64,000 nucleotides of DNA from Rhizobium leguminosarum (GTDB taxonomy: Bacteria > Pseudomonadota > Alphaproteobacteria > Rhizobiales > Rhizobiaceae), in the NCBI RefSeq assembly GCF_001652265.1, contig NZ_LWBS01000165.1, positions 34,759 through 98,758 on the forward strand, read 5' to 3'. Shown here in pieces: positions 16,900 through 25,788 of the stretch. The first letter of the stretch is position 1, and every line of letters begins with the position of its first letter. The notes under the pieces were generated by a model that saw nothing but the letters and a program-made list of their open reading frames with translations, ran no database searches and was not told where the DNA came from. Made by a program: the position numbers and the translations under genes.

Positions 16900-18027
16900 A
16901 TGGGAACGGTATCACAGTTTCATGAGAGCCTGAGGCCTCCCGCGCATCGCATCGAAAGCGAAGAGGAGGCGATATCCACGGCCCGCGGCCTTGCCGCCGC
17001 ATTCCGGCATCAGGAGAGCGAGCGCGATATCAACCGCATCCTGCCCTTTGCCGAGCTTGACGCGCTGTCGGTATCGGGACTGACGGCAATCACTGTTCCG
17101 CCCGACCATGAGGGGCTCGACGTGTCGAACGCCCTGCTCGCCGAAATCGTTGCAATCATCGCCGAGGGCGATGCTTCGATCGGTGAGGCGCTGGAAAATC
17201 ATTTTTGCGCGCTGGAAACGCTCCGCACCCAGGCTGCCGAGGATCTGAAGGCATCGCTGTTTGCCCGTGTGCTGCTCGGCGACCGCTTTTCGGGCGCCGC
17301 CTTCACCGACGTGGCCGAACTGACCGCTGAAGGGCCAGGCTACCGGCTGAGCGGGCGCACGCGGCAGGCACCCGGTATTCTATTTGCCGACTGGATCGCC
17401 GCTGCCGCCACCGCTCCGCCCAGCCGCCCGGTGACGCTCTACCTCGCACGCACCGACGAGGGCGTGCAGGTGGTCGACGATTGGGACGGCTTCGGCCAGC
17501 GCACCAATGGATCGGCGACGGCGATCGTTGGCACGCTTCACGTCAATGCCGATGCGATTGCCGCGGCCCCCTCGTCCGGATATTCGACCGGCATCTCGCT
17601 TGGCCTGCTGCTCAAGGCCGGTGTCAGCCTGGGCATCGCCCGGGCCGCATGGAGCGACCTGATGGCCGCGATAGGCGATCGCAGCACGACCGTCCTTCCC
17701 CGGATCGGCGAACGTGCCATCCGCATCGAAGCGACGGCGGCAGCCTTGGAACGGGCTGGCCGCAAACTCGACATTGCCCAGGTCAATCCCGTTGAGGCCG
17801 CGATGGCGGACGCGCATTTCTCCGCCTCGGCGGCCGTAATCCTTGCCGGGGAAACGGCGCTCGACACCGCAAATGCGCTGTTCGAACTTGCAGGGGAAAC
17901 ATCGGCGGGCATCGGCCTCAATCTCGACCGCCATTGGCGCAATGCCCGCATTCACGCGCTATCGCTGGCGCGGGATAAGTTGCTGCACACCGCAGGCGAA
18001 TATATGTCAGAGCCTGGGAGGACCTAA
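16900..18027 (+). CDS. Acyl-CoA dehydrogenase-like flavoprotein, SfnB family
   Basis: 375-residue member of the acyl-CoA dehydrogenase fold, in the branch named SfnB after the dimethyl-sulfone-use gene of Pseudomonas. The N-terminus RPPAHRIESEEEAI followed by ERDINRILPFAELDALSVSGLTAITVP is characteristic. Relatives are FMNH2-dependent monooxygenases that release sulfur from organosulfur compounds. It is convergent with the Rrf2 gene at 18029, one base from its stop. A sulfur-scavenging role is family-based inference; no sulfonate transporter is present in the window. Confidence 0.85.
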   Translation: MGTVSQFHESLRPPAHRIESEEEAISTARGLAAAFRHQESERDINRILPFAELDALSVSGLTAITVPPDHEGLDVSNALLAEIVAIIAEGDASIGEALENHFCALETLRTQAAEDLKASLFARVLLGDRFSGAAFTDVAELTAEGPGYRLSGRTRQAPGILFADWIAAAATAPPSRPVTLYLARTDEGVQVVDDWDGFGQRTNGSATAIVGTLHVNADAIAAAPSSGYSTGISLGLLLKAGVSLGIARAAWSDLMAAIGDRSTTVLPRIGERAIRIEATAAALERAGRKLDIAQVNPVEAAMADAHFSASAAVILAGETALDTANALFELAGETSAGIGLNLDRHWRNARIHALSLARDKLLHTAGEYMSEPGRT

Positions 18028-18028
18028 T

Positions 18029-18493
18029 TCAACTGGCGGCGGAGATCGGGAATTCTTCCCTCGCGCCGTCGATGCGGCCGCCGTCGGCGACGAACTGCTC
18101 GAGGGTCATATTGTCGAGAATGGCGGCGATCGCGTCCCGAACCTCGGTCATCGAGCGCCGCACCTGACAGGTTTCCGGATCGGCACAGTCGTCGCAGGCC
18201 TCGTAAGCCGTACGGCTGGCGCAGCGGATCGGCGCTAAGGGCCCGTCGAGCGTGCGGATGACATGGCCGATGCGGATTTCGGTTGCCGGCCGCGACAGGG
18301 AATAGCCGCCGCCCGGTCCCTTCTTCGAGCGCAGGATGCCGACATTGCGCAGTTCGAGCAGGATGGTATCGAGAAACTTCTTCGGGATATTGTTACGGGC
18401 GGCGATGTCATTGATGAAGGCAGTCTCGCCCGGCGCCAGCTGCGCCAGGTCGACCAGCGCCTTCAGCCCGTATTTTCCCTTTTTCGTCAACAT
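18029..18493 (-). CDS. Rrf2 family transcriptional regulator with clustered cysteines
   Basis: 154-residue winged-helix regulator from the ATG at 18493: MLTKKGKYGLKALVDLA, NNIPKKFLDTILLELR and the wing SKKGPGGGYSL are standard Rrf2 motifs. Four cysteines at residues 91, 100, 103 and 109 (pattern C-x8-C-x2-C-x5-C) lie where IscR-type members bind an iron-sulfur cluster. It may therefore sense iron, sulfur or redox state. The longer frame upstream was rejected because it reads through the promoter and AAGG sits well before 18493. It is convergent with the SfnB-like gene, which may be a target. Confidence 0.9.
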   Translation of the reverse strand: MLTKKGKYGLKALVDLAQLAPGETAFINDIAARNNIPKKFLDTILLELRNVGILRSKKGPGGGYSLSRPATEIRIGHVIRTLDGPLAPIRCASRTAYEACDDCADPETCQVRRSMTEVRDAIAAILDNMTLEQFVADGGRIDGAREEFPISAAS

Positions 18494-18525
18494 CGTCGTC
18501 GCCTTGTAGAAATCGCAGTATTTAT

Positions 18526-18540
18526 CCTGCCAATAGCAGG
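18526..18540. promoter_or_regulatory. Inverted repeat upstream of the Rrf2 gene
   Basis: CCTGC (18526-18530) and GCAGG (18536-18540) flank CAATA, 33 bases upstream of the Rrf2 start. Position and size suit an autoregulatory operator. An AT-rich stretch with AAATAGCTATT follows further upstream, near 18575-18590, and may be part of the promoter. Confidence 0.4.
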
Positions 18541-18669
18541 CAAATAGCGTCAAAAGCGTGAACATACAACAAAATAGCTATTATTTATAGCTTGTATCGG
18601 CAACGTCCACAGAAACGCCCGGCAGCCTTGAGAAAGACCGACCGCCGCGCGCCCTGCCGGCAGTCTCAG

Positions 18670-19458
18670 TCAGATCGTCTTCAGCATGCCGCCATCGACG
18701 AAATAGGTCGAGCCGATGCAATAGCTCGCACGCTCCGAACTCAGGAAGACGAAGACGTTTGCCAGCTCCTCCGGTGTGCCGAAGCGTTTGGAGGTGGCGT
18801 GCTCGTTGGCGACGCTCTGCAGGTAGCCTTCCCAGTTCCCGCCGGTTTCGGCCGTCAATTGCTTGGCGGTCTTGATCCAGTCGGGCGTCAGGATCAGGCC
18901 GGCATTGACGCAGTTGACACGGATATTGTCCTTGATGAGTTCGGTCGAGAGCGTCTTCGAAAACATCATCAGCGCCGACTTGCTGACATTGTAGATCGGC
19001 TCGTACCAGAGCGGCTGAACGGCACAGATCGAGGCGTTGTGCAGGATCACACCGCCGCCGCGCTCCTTCATCTGCGGGGCGATGCCGCGCGCCAGCCGCA
19101 CGGCGGCCATCACATGCAAGTCCCAATAGGTCTGCCACTTCTCGTCGGGTGCCTCCATCACCGTCTCGTTCGATCCGGTGCCGGCATTGTTGATAAGGAT
19201 ATCGGCGCCGCCTTTTTCGGCCGCCGCCGCTATGATCGCCTCGGTTCCCGCAACCGTCGCCACATCGGCGACAACAGCGGCGGCGCTGACCCCGTACGTC
19301 TCGGCGATACGGGCGGCTTCCGCCTCGAGCCGTTCGCCGCCGCGCGCTGCCAGCAGGAGGTTGGCGCCCTCAGCCGCCAGTCCTTCGGCGATCGCCAGTC
19401 CGATACCGATCGACGCACCTGTTATGACGGCAGTCTTTCCCTTCAATCCGAGATCCAT
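18670..19458 (-). CDS. Short-chain dehydrogenase/reductase
   Basis: 262-residue classical SDR with TGASIGIG near residue 13, the NNAG motif (NNAGTGSNE), catalytic Ser in HNASICAVQ and YNVSKSAL as the Tyr-xxx-Lys pair. The tail IGSTYFVDGGMLKTI is typical. The start at 19458 has GGAGGA immediately upstream; a longer frame to 19530 lacks a site. It is divergent from the TIM-barrel isomerase gene, so a role in oxidising a sugar or polyol is plausible, but the substrate is not known. Confidence 0.92.
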   Translation of the reverse strand: MDLGLKGKTAVITGASIGIGLAIAEGLAAEGANLLLAARGGERLEAEAARIAETYGVSAAAVVADVATVAGTEAIIAAAAEKGGADILINNAGTGSNETVMEAPDEKWQTYWDLHVMAAVRLARGIAPQMKERGGGVILHNASICAVQPLWYEPIYNVSKSALMMFSKTLSTELIKDNIRVNCVNAGLILTPDWIKTAKQLTAETGGNWEGYLQSVANEHATSKRFGTPEELANVFVFLSSERASYCIGSTYFVDGGMLKTI

Positions 19459-19600
19459 CTCTTCCTCCGCAAACGGCCGGAGATCCCGGCCTGATATGCT
19501 GAATGTTCCGCCAATGAATCCCTGCGTCAAGCGCCTGAACGCCTCTTGCGGCAGGCTCCGATCTGTCGCATGCCTGCATCAACACATGGGAGGAGTTTTC

Positions 19601-20371
19601 ATGCGACGTTATTCAGCCTGCATCGAGTGGCTGTTTGCCGAAGAAGGCGACAGCTTTCCCGATCGCATCCGCCGCGCCCATGCGGCCGGCCTGACGGCGA
19701 TCGAATTCTGGCGCTGGACCGACAAGGATCTGGATGCGATCGAGGCGGCGCTGAAGGAAACCGGTCTTGCCGTCTCCAGCCTCGTCGCCGAACCGATGAT
19801 CGCGCTGACCAACGCAGCCAATCGGCAGGCCTGGCTGAAAGGCCTTGCCGAATCCGTCACTGTCGCAAAACGTCTCGGCGCACCGGTGCTGATTGCCCAG
19901 GCGGGCGACGATCTCCCCGATTTAAGCCGCGAGGAACAGCGTCGGGCGCTCACCGAGACGCTGAGAGCCGGCGCCGATATCCTCAAAGGCAGCGGTGTCC
20001 GCCTCGGCGTCGAGCCGCTCAACATCCGCATCGACCATGTCGGCTATTTCCTCGATTCGACCCGCGAAGGTCTCGACATCATCGATGACGTCGCTCGCCC
20101 CGAGATCGGCATCGTTTACGACATCTATCATTCCGCCGTGATGGACGAACGCACCGAAGAGGTGCTGAACGGCCGCCTCGACCGTGTCATCCACGTCCAT
20201 GTCGCCGATCACCCCGGCCGCAACGAACCGGGCTCCGGCGATATCGACCTTGATCACCGCCTCGGCTGGATCTTCGCCAACGGCTATGACGGCGCCGTCG
20301 GTCTGGAATACCGGCCGACCAGGCCCGGCGCGGACGCGGTCAAGGCCGCGATTGCTTCCCTCGGCGGTTAA
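19601..20371 (+). CDS. TIM-barrel sugar isomerase, hydroxypyruvate-isomerase-like
   Basis: 256-residue xylose-isomerase-like TIM barrel: residues IEWLFAEEGDSFPDRI at the N-terminus and VEPLNIRIDHVGYFL, IVYDIYHSAV and VADHPGRNEPGSGDID in the second half carry the metal-binding Glu, Asp and His positions of the Hyi group. GGGAGGAG precedes the ATG. It is more divergent from E. coli Hyi than the protein at 29707. Its 3' end overlaps the convergent LacI gene by 4 bases. It probably handles a sugar or ketose intermediate of the island. Confidence 0.85.
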   Translation: MRRYSACIEWLFAEEGDSFPDRIRRAHAAGLTAIEFWRWTDKDLDAIEAALKETGLAVSSLVAEPMIALTNAANRQAWLKGLAESVTVAKRLGAPVLIAQAGDDLPDLSREEQRRALTETLRAGADILKGSGVRLGVEPLNIRIDHVGYFLDSTREGLDIIDDVARPEIGIVYDIYHSAVMDERTEEVLNGRLDRVIHVHVADHPGRNEPGSGDIDLDHRLGWIFANGYDGAVGLEYRPTRPGADAVKAAIASLGG

Positions 20372-21387
20372 ACCTCGGCGGCATCGACGCTTGCCACCGC
20401 CTTGCAGGGTCCGGCCGAGCGGCGCTCGATAATGCGGGAGGCAATCATGATGCGCCGCGCCGGCATGCCGGGCAGGCGTGGATTCTCGATGCGCTCGAGC
20501 AAGAGCCGCAGCCCGACCGCCCCGCATTCCTGCCCCTCCATCCTCACCGTCGTCAGCGCCGGCGAAATCTGCGTTGCCGGCGAGTAGTCGCCGAAACCGA
20601 CGACCGAAATATCGTCGGGAATGCGGTATCCCTGGCCGAGCAGTTCGGAAACCACGGTCAGCGCCAGCCCGTCATGGGCGCAGAAGAAAGCCGTCGGCCG
20701 GATGCCTTTTTCCACGAGCGCTCGGAAGGCCGCGCTGAAGCCATTCTCTTCGTCGAATTGCATAACATGAAGCAAAACGTCAGGATAACGTTCGGCGACT
20801 TCGCGGGCGCCGTAGTGCCGCTCTTGGCGTCCCCGCAGGCCTGGCATGCCATAGACGTAAACGATGGACCGATGGCCGAGCCCGACCAGATACTCCACCA
20901 CCGCCTGCCCCGCCTCATGGTCGGTGCCGCCGATATGGTCGATCTGTTCGAGCGCATCGACCCAGCCGAAACGCACGATCGGAACGCCGGTGGCACTCGC
21001 CGCCGCCACGGCCTCACGGGCATGCGGACCGACGAGCATCAGCCCGTCGCAAGTGCGCGCCAGCTCCTCCAACTGGCCGGAATCATGGGTCCAGCGTACG
21101 CGCAGCGTCATGCCAAGCCGGTGAGCCTCGCGCTGCACACCGTTCTGCACCTGCATATAGAGCTCACTGTTGACGGCGTCGAGATCGTGAAAGACAACCG
21201 CGACCTCGCCGGTAGAGCCCTGCCCGGCGGGCTTGGTATAGCCGAGGCGCTGCGCCGTCTCGCGGATCAGCGCGCGCGTTTCCTCGCTGACCCCGCTCTT
21301 GCCGGCAAGCGACCGCGACACGGCATATTTCGACAGACCGACCTCCCGTGCGATCGTCTGCAACGTAACCCGGCCCCTGCTTCCCAC
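20368..21387 (-). CDS. LacI family transcriptional regulator
   Basis: 339-residue regulator beginning with GTG at 21387, preceded by GAGGTG. The N-terminal HTH VTLQTIAREVGLSKYAVSRSLAG is followed by the hinge and a periplasmic-binding-like sugar domain (residues about 62-330) with HEAGQAVVEYLVGLGH and the effector-pocket region. It is divergent from the ABC transporter operon starting at 21565 and is the obvious repressor for it. The inducer would be the transported glycoside or a derivative. Confidence 0.93.
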   Translation of the reverse strand: MGSRGRVTLQTIAREVGLSKYAVSRSLAGKSGVSEETRALIRETAQRLGYTKPAGQGSTGEVAVVFHDLDAVNSELYMQVQNGVQREAHRLGMTLRVRWTHDSGQLEELARTCDGLMLVGPHAREAVAAASATGVPIVRFGWVDALEQIDHIGGTDHEAGQAVVEYLVGLGHRSIVYVYGMPGLRGRQERHYGAREVAERYPDVLLHVMQFDEENGFSAAFRALVEKGIRPTAFFCAHDGLALTVVSELLGQGYRIPDDISVVGFGDYSPATQISPALTTVRMEGQECGAVGLRLLLERIENPRLPGMPARRIMIASRIIERRSAGPCKAVASVDAAEV

Positions 21388-21564
21388 GTGGCACCTCAGC
21401 GTTCGATTGATGCGCGCTGGCTATAGCAATCGCGCCGATAAAGCAAATTTATACACTAACGGAAACATAACGCTTTACCTAACAATATCCAAATGTAATC
21501 TTTTCCTCATCCCAGCCCGACAGCAAAAATAATGATAAGGGCGCGGATTTTGGAGGAGATCCCT
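21388..21564. promoter_or_regulatory. Divergent control region of the LacI gene and the glycoside operon
   Basis: This gap contains three TAAC elements at 21457, 21468 and 21480, spaced 11-12 bases, about one helical turn. A small GCTATAGC palindrome lies near 21420. No textbook LacI operator with a central CG dyad was found. The direct TAAC repeats are the most regular signal and could bind the regulator or mark the promoter. GGAGGAG before 21565 is the ribosome site for the binding protein. Confidence 0.35.
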
Positions 21565-23490
21565 ATGATCAAGCTGAAACGACGTGCGTTTCTGGCCGGG
21601 ACGTCGGCCGCCCTGATATTGCCGGCCCTGCCGGTTTTCGCCGCTGACTTCAAGGAAGCGGATATCCTGAAAACGAAGGTGTCGAGCGGCGTCCTGCCGG
21701 GGCTGAAAGAGCGGCTTCCTGAAAATCCGCTCGTCGTCAAACCGGTCGAAAGCGTCGGCAAATACGGCGGCGACTGGAACATGGCGTTGGTCGGCGGCGG
21801 CTCGCTGTCGATGCTGTTCCGCTACCAGGCCTACGAGCCGCTGTTGCGCTATACGCCCGACTGGTCTGGCGTGACGCTGAATGTCGCCGAGTCCTTCGAG
21901 GGCGACGCCGACTCCAAGGTCTATACGATCCGCCTGCGCAAGGGCATGAAATGGTCGGACGGCCATCCCTACACCACCGCCGACATCAAGTTCTGGTACG
22001 ACACCGTTTTCACCGACAAGCGCGTCGCCTTCGTCGGTCAGGATCATTGGAAGTCCGGCGGCAAGCCGGCCAAGCTGGAGATCGTCGACGAGCAGACCTT
22101 CAAGGTCACCTTCGACAAACCGAACGGCCTGTTCCCGCTGCAGGTCGCCTGGGCAAACAACGACCAGACGACGCGCACGCCGAAACATTATCTCGAGCAG
22201 TTCCACATCGACTTCAATCCCAAGGCCGATGAACTCGCCAAGCAACGCGGCTTTGAAAGCTGGATCGCCTCCTTCCAGGCGGCCGCCGGTTTCCAGGACG
22301 ACAACGCCTTCTTCCTGAACTCCTCGAAGAAGCCCTGCGTGCATGCCTGGATGTTCACGATAGCGCCCGGCGAAAACACCGAACGTGCCGTTGCCGAACG
22401 CAATCCCTACTACTGGAAGGTCGATACCGAGGGCAACCAGCTGCCCTATATGGACCGTATCGTCTACCAGATGGTCGCCGACCCGCAGGTTCTGCTGCTG
22501 AAGGCCATGCAGGGCGAAGTCGACCTGATGGACCAGTATATCGCCACGCCGAACAACAAGTCGGTTCTCTACGATGCGCGAGAGCAGGGCGGCTATGATT
22601 TCTACACGCTGACGTCGACTGAAGCCAATGTGATGAATTTCATCTTCAACCTGAACCACAATGACGAGACCAAGCGGACACTCTTCCGGAACAAGGATTT
22701 CCGTGCGGCACTCTCGACAGCACTCGACCGGCAGTCGCTGATCGATGCCGTGCTCGTTGGCCAAGGGGCGGCTGCCCAGCCGTCGATCAAGAAGGAAGAC
22801 CCGCTTTACAACGAGCAGCTCGCCACGCAGTTCACGGCCTATGACGTCGACAAGGCGAATGCCATGCTCGACCAGATCGTGCCGAAGCGCGACGATCAGA
22901 ACTTTCGACTCGACGAAAAGGGCCGCCGCCTGACGATCATCTTCGAGATCGACCAGGCGCGCGCCGTCTTCCTCGATCTCTTCCAGCTTGTCATTCCGAT
23001 GTTCCAGGCGGTCGGCATCGATGCGCAGATGCGCTCGATGGACCGTTCGCTCTGGGAGACGCGCGTCCGCCAGGGCCGCGATTTCGACGCGACCGCCCAC
23101 CAGTTCGGCGCAAATGGCGGCGTCGCCGCCATGCTCGACCCGCGCTATTACGTGCCGACCGATGCCAACGCCATGTATGCCCCGGCCTGGCAACTCTGGT
23201 ATCGCGACCGCGCCAATGCCAATGCCGAGGAACCGCCGGAAAGCACCAAGAGCCAGCTTGCGCTCTACGACAAGCTGAAGGCGACGTCCGACGCATCAGG
23301 CCAGCGCGAGGTCATGAAGCAGATCCTGCAAGGCGCCGCCGACAACTTCTATGTCTTCGGCATCTCGCTGCCGCCTGATGGATACGGCATCGTCAAGAAC
23401 AACATGAAGAACATCACTAAGATCATGCCGAACTCTTTCGGCTGGCCGACGCCCGCTCCGACCATGCCGGAGCAGTTCTATAAGGCCTGA
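21565..23490 (+). CDS. ABC transporter substrate-binding protein (SBP_bac_5 family)
   Basis: Periplasmic 641-residue solute-binding protein of the peptide/oligosaccharide family 5. The N-terminus KRRAFLAG with a following hydrophobic stretch looks like a twin-arginine signal peptide ending near PVFAAD. YGGDWNMALVGGG, LEPxL-like YEPLLRY and the long second lobe match the large members of the family that carry oligosaccharides, such as AgpA for alpha-galactosides in Sinorhizobium. The start at 21565 has GGAGGAG before it. It opens an operon with two permeases, a double ATPase and glycosidases, so a glycoside is the likely ligand. Confidence 0.9.
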   Translation: MIKLKRRAFLAGTSAALILPALPVFAADFKEADILKTKVSSGVLPGLKERLPENPLVVKPVESVGKYGGDWNMALVGGGSLSMLFRYQAYEPLLRYTPDWSGVTLNVAESFEGDADSKVYTIRLRKGMKWSDGHPYTTADIKFWYDTVFTDKRVAFVGQDHWKSGGKPAKLEIVDEQTFKVTFDKPNGLFPLQVAWANNDQTTRTPKHYLEQFHIDFNPKADELAKQRGFESWIASFQAAAGFQDDNAFFLNSSKKPCVHAWMFTIAPGENTERAVAERNPYYWKVDTEGNQLPYMDRIVYQMVADPQVLLLKAMQGEVDLMDQYIATPNNKSVLYDAREQGGYDFYTLTSTEANVMNFIFNLNHNDETKRTLFRNKDFRAALSTALDRQSLIDAVLVGQGAAAQPSIKKEDPLYNEQLATQFTAYDVDKANAMLDQIVPKRDDQNFRLDEKGRRLTIIFEIDQARAVFLDLFQLVIPMFQAVGIDAQMRSMDRSLWETRVRQGRDFDATAHQFGANGGVAAMLDPRYYVPTDANAMYAPAWQLWYRDRANANAEEPPESTKSQLALYDKLKATSDASGQREVMKQILQGAADNFYVFGISLPPDGYGIVKNNMKNITKIMPNSFGWPTPAPTMPEQFYKA

Positions 23491-23566
23491 TGGCCTTTTC
23501 CCCATGATGCATGCCAGGCGCCGGCCCCTCCGGTTGGCGCCGAGGCCCTTCTTTGCCAATGATTGG

Positions 23567-25684
23567 ATGAAGACGATGCTCGATGCCAGGAAACAGAATA
23601 CCCACACGCTGAGGACGCCGGACTGGTTCAAGACGGCGACCCGCTGGACTCAGCTGACCTTCGTGGAAGACGATCCGGAGAAATACGACCCGGCCTTCTG
23701 GATTGATGTCTTCAAACGCACGAAATCGAACGCGGTCTGCCTCAGTGCCGGCGGCTATATCGCCTATTATCCGAGCGAAGTGCCCTACCACTATGTGAGC
23801 AAGTATCTCGGCGACAAGGACATCTTCGGCGCGCTCGTCGATGCGGCCCGCAAGCTCGACATGCATGTCATGGCCCGCGTCGACCCGCATGCGATCCATG
23901 ACGACGCCGCCAAAGCCCATCCGGAATGGGTGATGATCAATGCCGACGGCACGCCGCGCCGCCACTGGGCCTATCCCGATGTCTGGGTGACCAATGCCTA
24001 CGGCGACTACAACAGCGTCTTCATGCCTGAGGTGGTCAGGGAGATCGTCCGCAAATACGATATCGATGCGGTCTTCGCCAATCGCTGGCAGGGCCACGGC
24101 GTCGATTATAGCGAAGACAGCGCCCGCCGCTTCAAGGACATGTCCGGCCACGCCCTGCCTGTAAAACCCGATGCCGAGGATCCGGCCTGGCAGGCCTGGG
24201 TGCAATGGCGCCGCCGCGTGCTCACCGACATGATCGCGCAATGGGACGATGCCGTCAAAGCGATCCGCCCGCATGCGAGCTTCATTCCGAACGTGGGCGG
24301 CGCGTCGCTGATGGAATTCGACCTCTCGGTCATCGCCAGGCACTGCCCCTTTCTCGTCGTTGACCATCAGGGCCGCAAGGGCCTCGAGCTCGGCTGGTCG
24401 GCTGGCCGCAACGGCAAGCGCATCCGCGCCACCTTCCCCGACCGCCCGGTCGTGCTGATCACCTCGATCGGCCCAGAGGAGGAATATCGCTGGAAGGATG
24501 CCGTCACCTCGGGTGAGGAGATGCAGCTCTGGATCAACGACGGCACTGCCCACGGTCTCTATGCCTGGTTCACCAAGTTCAACGGTGTCGTGCCCGACAA
24601 ACGCTGGGTCGAGCCGGTGGCCGACGCATTCGGCCTGCAGGCAGCCGTCGAGCCGGTGCTGGAAAGCATGAAGCCGACCGCCGAAATCGCCGTCGTCGAT
24701 CCCTCGACGACGCTGCGCCACTGGGCGCCGGAAGACCGGCATTCCGCCGAAAAGCACGATCTCGGTCTCTACCATGCCCTCGTCGAAGCCCGCCTGCCCT
24801 TCGAGCTGCTTTCGGACCAGGTGCTGACCGAAGAGAGCCTCGATCGGTTCAAGCTCATCATCCTTGCCAACGCTTCCTGCCTTTCGGATGCGCAGAACGC
24901 GGTGATCCGCGCCTATGTCGATCGCGGCGGCAGCGTGATTGCCTCCTATGAGACGTCGCTGCGCGACGAATTCGGCAAGAAGCGCCCGGACTTCGGCCTG
25001 GCCGACGTACTCGGCGCCAGATACGTCTCCGGCCCGGGCGGCATCGTCAAGAACACCTATGTCGCCCTTTCCGGCGATCATCCGATCAATCAGGGTTTCG
25101 ACGGCGCCGAACGCATCATGGGCGGCACCCGCCTGATCCACGCCGAACCGTCGGCCGATGCGACGACGCCCTTCCTCTATGTCCCCGATTTTCCCGATCT
25201 GCCGATGGAAGAGGTCTACGCGCGCGAGGCCCCGAAAGGTGCTGCCGTCATCGCCCGCGAGACCGGCAAGGGCGGACGCACGGTTTACATCCCCTGGAAC
25301 ATCGGCGAGATCTTCTGGGAGGTCTTTGCCGTCGACCACGCCCGTCTCATCGCGAACGCCGTCCATTGGGCACTCGGCAAGATGCCGCGCGTGACAGTCA
25401 AGGGCAAGGGCGTCATCGATCTGGCGCTGCGCGAAAACGGTGAGGGTCTGGCGCTCAGCATCTTCAACCTCGCCAATCCGATGATGATGAAAGGCCCGAT
25501 CCGCGACAATTACCCTCTGGCAGCGCAGACCGTTTCGGTGGAGATTCCGGAGGGCCGATCGGTGGCGAAGGCGTGGCTCGTCGTTGCCGACCGCGCCGCA
25601 AGCTTCAGCTTCGGGAATGGCCGCGCCCAGGTGGAGGTGCCTGGTATCGATCGGCTGGAGGTCCTGCATCTCACCTGGAAATGA
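23567..25684 (+). CDS. GHL6-like putative glycoside hydrolase with beta-galactosidase-type trimerisation domain
   Basis: About 705 residues, no signal peptide, so cytoplasmic. The N-terminal half is a TIM barrel of the hypothetical glycosyl hydrolase 6 type: GGYIAYYPSEVPYHYVSKYLG, VMARVDPHAIHDDAAKAHPEW and YDIDAVFANRW are family landmarks. The C-terminal half is a class-I-amidotransferase-like trimerisation domain as in GH42 enzymes (IILANASCLSDAQ, DRGGSVIASYE). Where fucosidase-like relatives have an Asp nucleophile, this protein has AN (VFANRW), so the mechanism is open. The start could be 23567 or 23576. It sits between the binding protein and permease genes. Confidence 0.8.
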   Translation: MKTMLDARKQNTHTLRTPDWFKTATRWTQLTFVEDDPEKYDPAFWIDVFKRTKSNAVCLSAGGYIAYYPSEVPYHYVSKYLGDKDIFGALVDAARKLDMHVMARVDPHAIHDDAAKAHPEWVMINADGTPRRHWAYPDVWVTNAYGDYNSVFMPEVVREIVRKYDIDAVFANRWQGHGVDYSEDSARRFKDMSGHALPVKPDAEDPAWQAWVQWRRRVLTDMIAQWDDAVKAIRPHASFIPNVGGASLMEFDLSVIARHCPFLVVDHQGRKGLELGWSAGRNGKRIRATFPDRPVVLITSIGPEEEYRWKDAVTSGEEMQLWINDGTAHGLYAWFTKFNGVVPDKRWVEPVADAFGLQAAVEPVLESMKPTAEIAVVDPSTTLRHWAPEDRHSAEKHDLGLYHALVEARLPFELLSDQVLTEESLDRFKLIILANASCLSDAQNAVIRAYVDRGGSVIASYETSLRDEFGKKRPDFGLADVLGARYVSGPGGIVKNTYVALSGDHPINQGFDGAERIMGGTRLIHAEPSADATTPFLYVPDFPDLPMEEVYAREAPKGAAVIARETGKGGRTVYIPWNIGEIFWEVFAVDHARLIANAVHWALGKMPRVTVKGKGVIDLALRENGEGLALSIFNLANPMMMKGPIRDNYPLAAQTVSVEIPEGRSVAKAWLVVADRAASFSFGNGRAQVEVPGIDRLEVLHLTWK

Positions 25685-25700
25685 GATGACACGCGACGGA

Positions 25701-25770
25701 GGAGCGCTTTCGGCCTGGAGGGCCGAAGGCGGGTGAAGATCCGGGGGAAGCGCGTCACGGCGTTCCCGAC
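25701..25770 (+). promoter_or_regulatory. Stem-loop inside the glycoside operon
   Basis: TTCGGCC (25709-25715) and GGCCGAA (25721-25727) form a perfect 7-base stem with a 5-base loop, in the 104-base gap between the GHL6-like gene and the first permease. Outer bases ACGCG near 25691 and CGCGT near 25753 can extend the pairing. It lacks a T-run and probably serves as an intercistronic mRNA-processing or stability element that lowers permease output. Confidence 0.4.
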
Positions 25771-25788
25771 GGGAGGAGAAACGTTTCA

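Noticed and set aside
21475..23193. A 572-codon minus-strand frame opposite the substrate-binding protein
   Set aside because: It is a codon-composition shadow of the GC-rich binding-protein gene; the plus-strand product has full family structure and a signal peptide.
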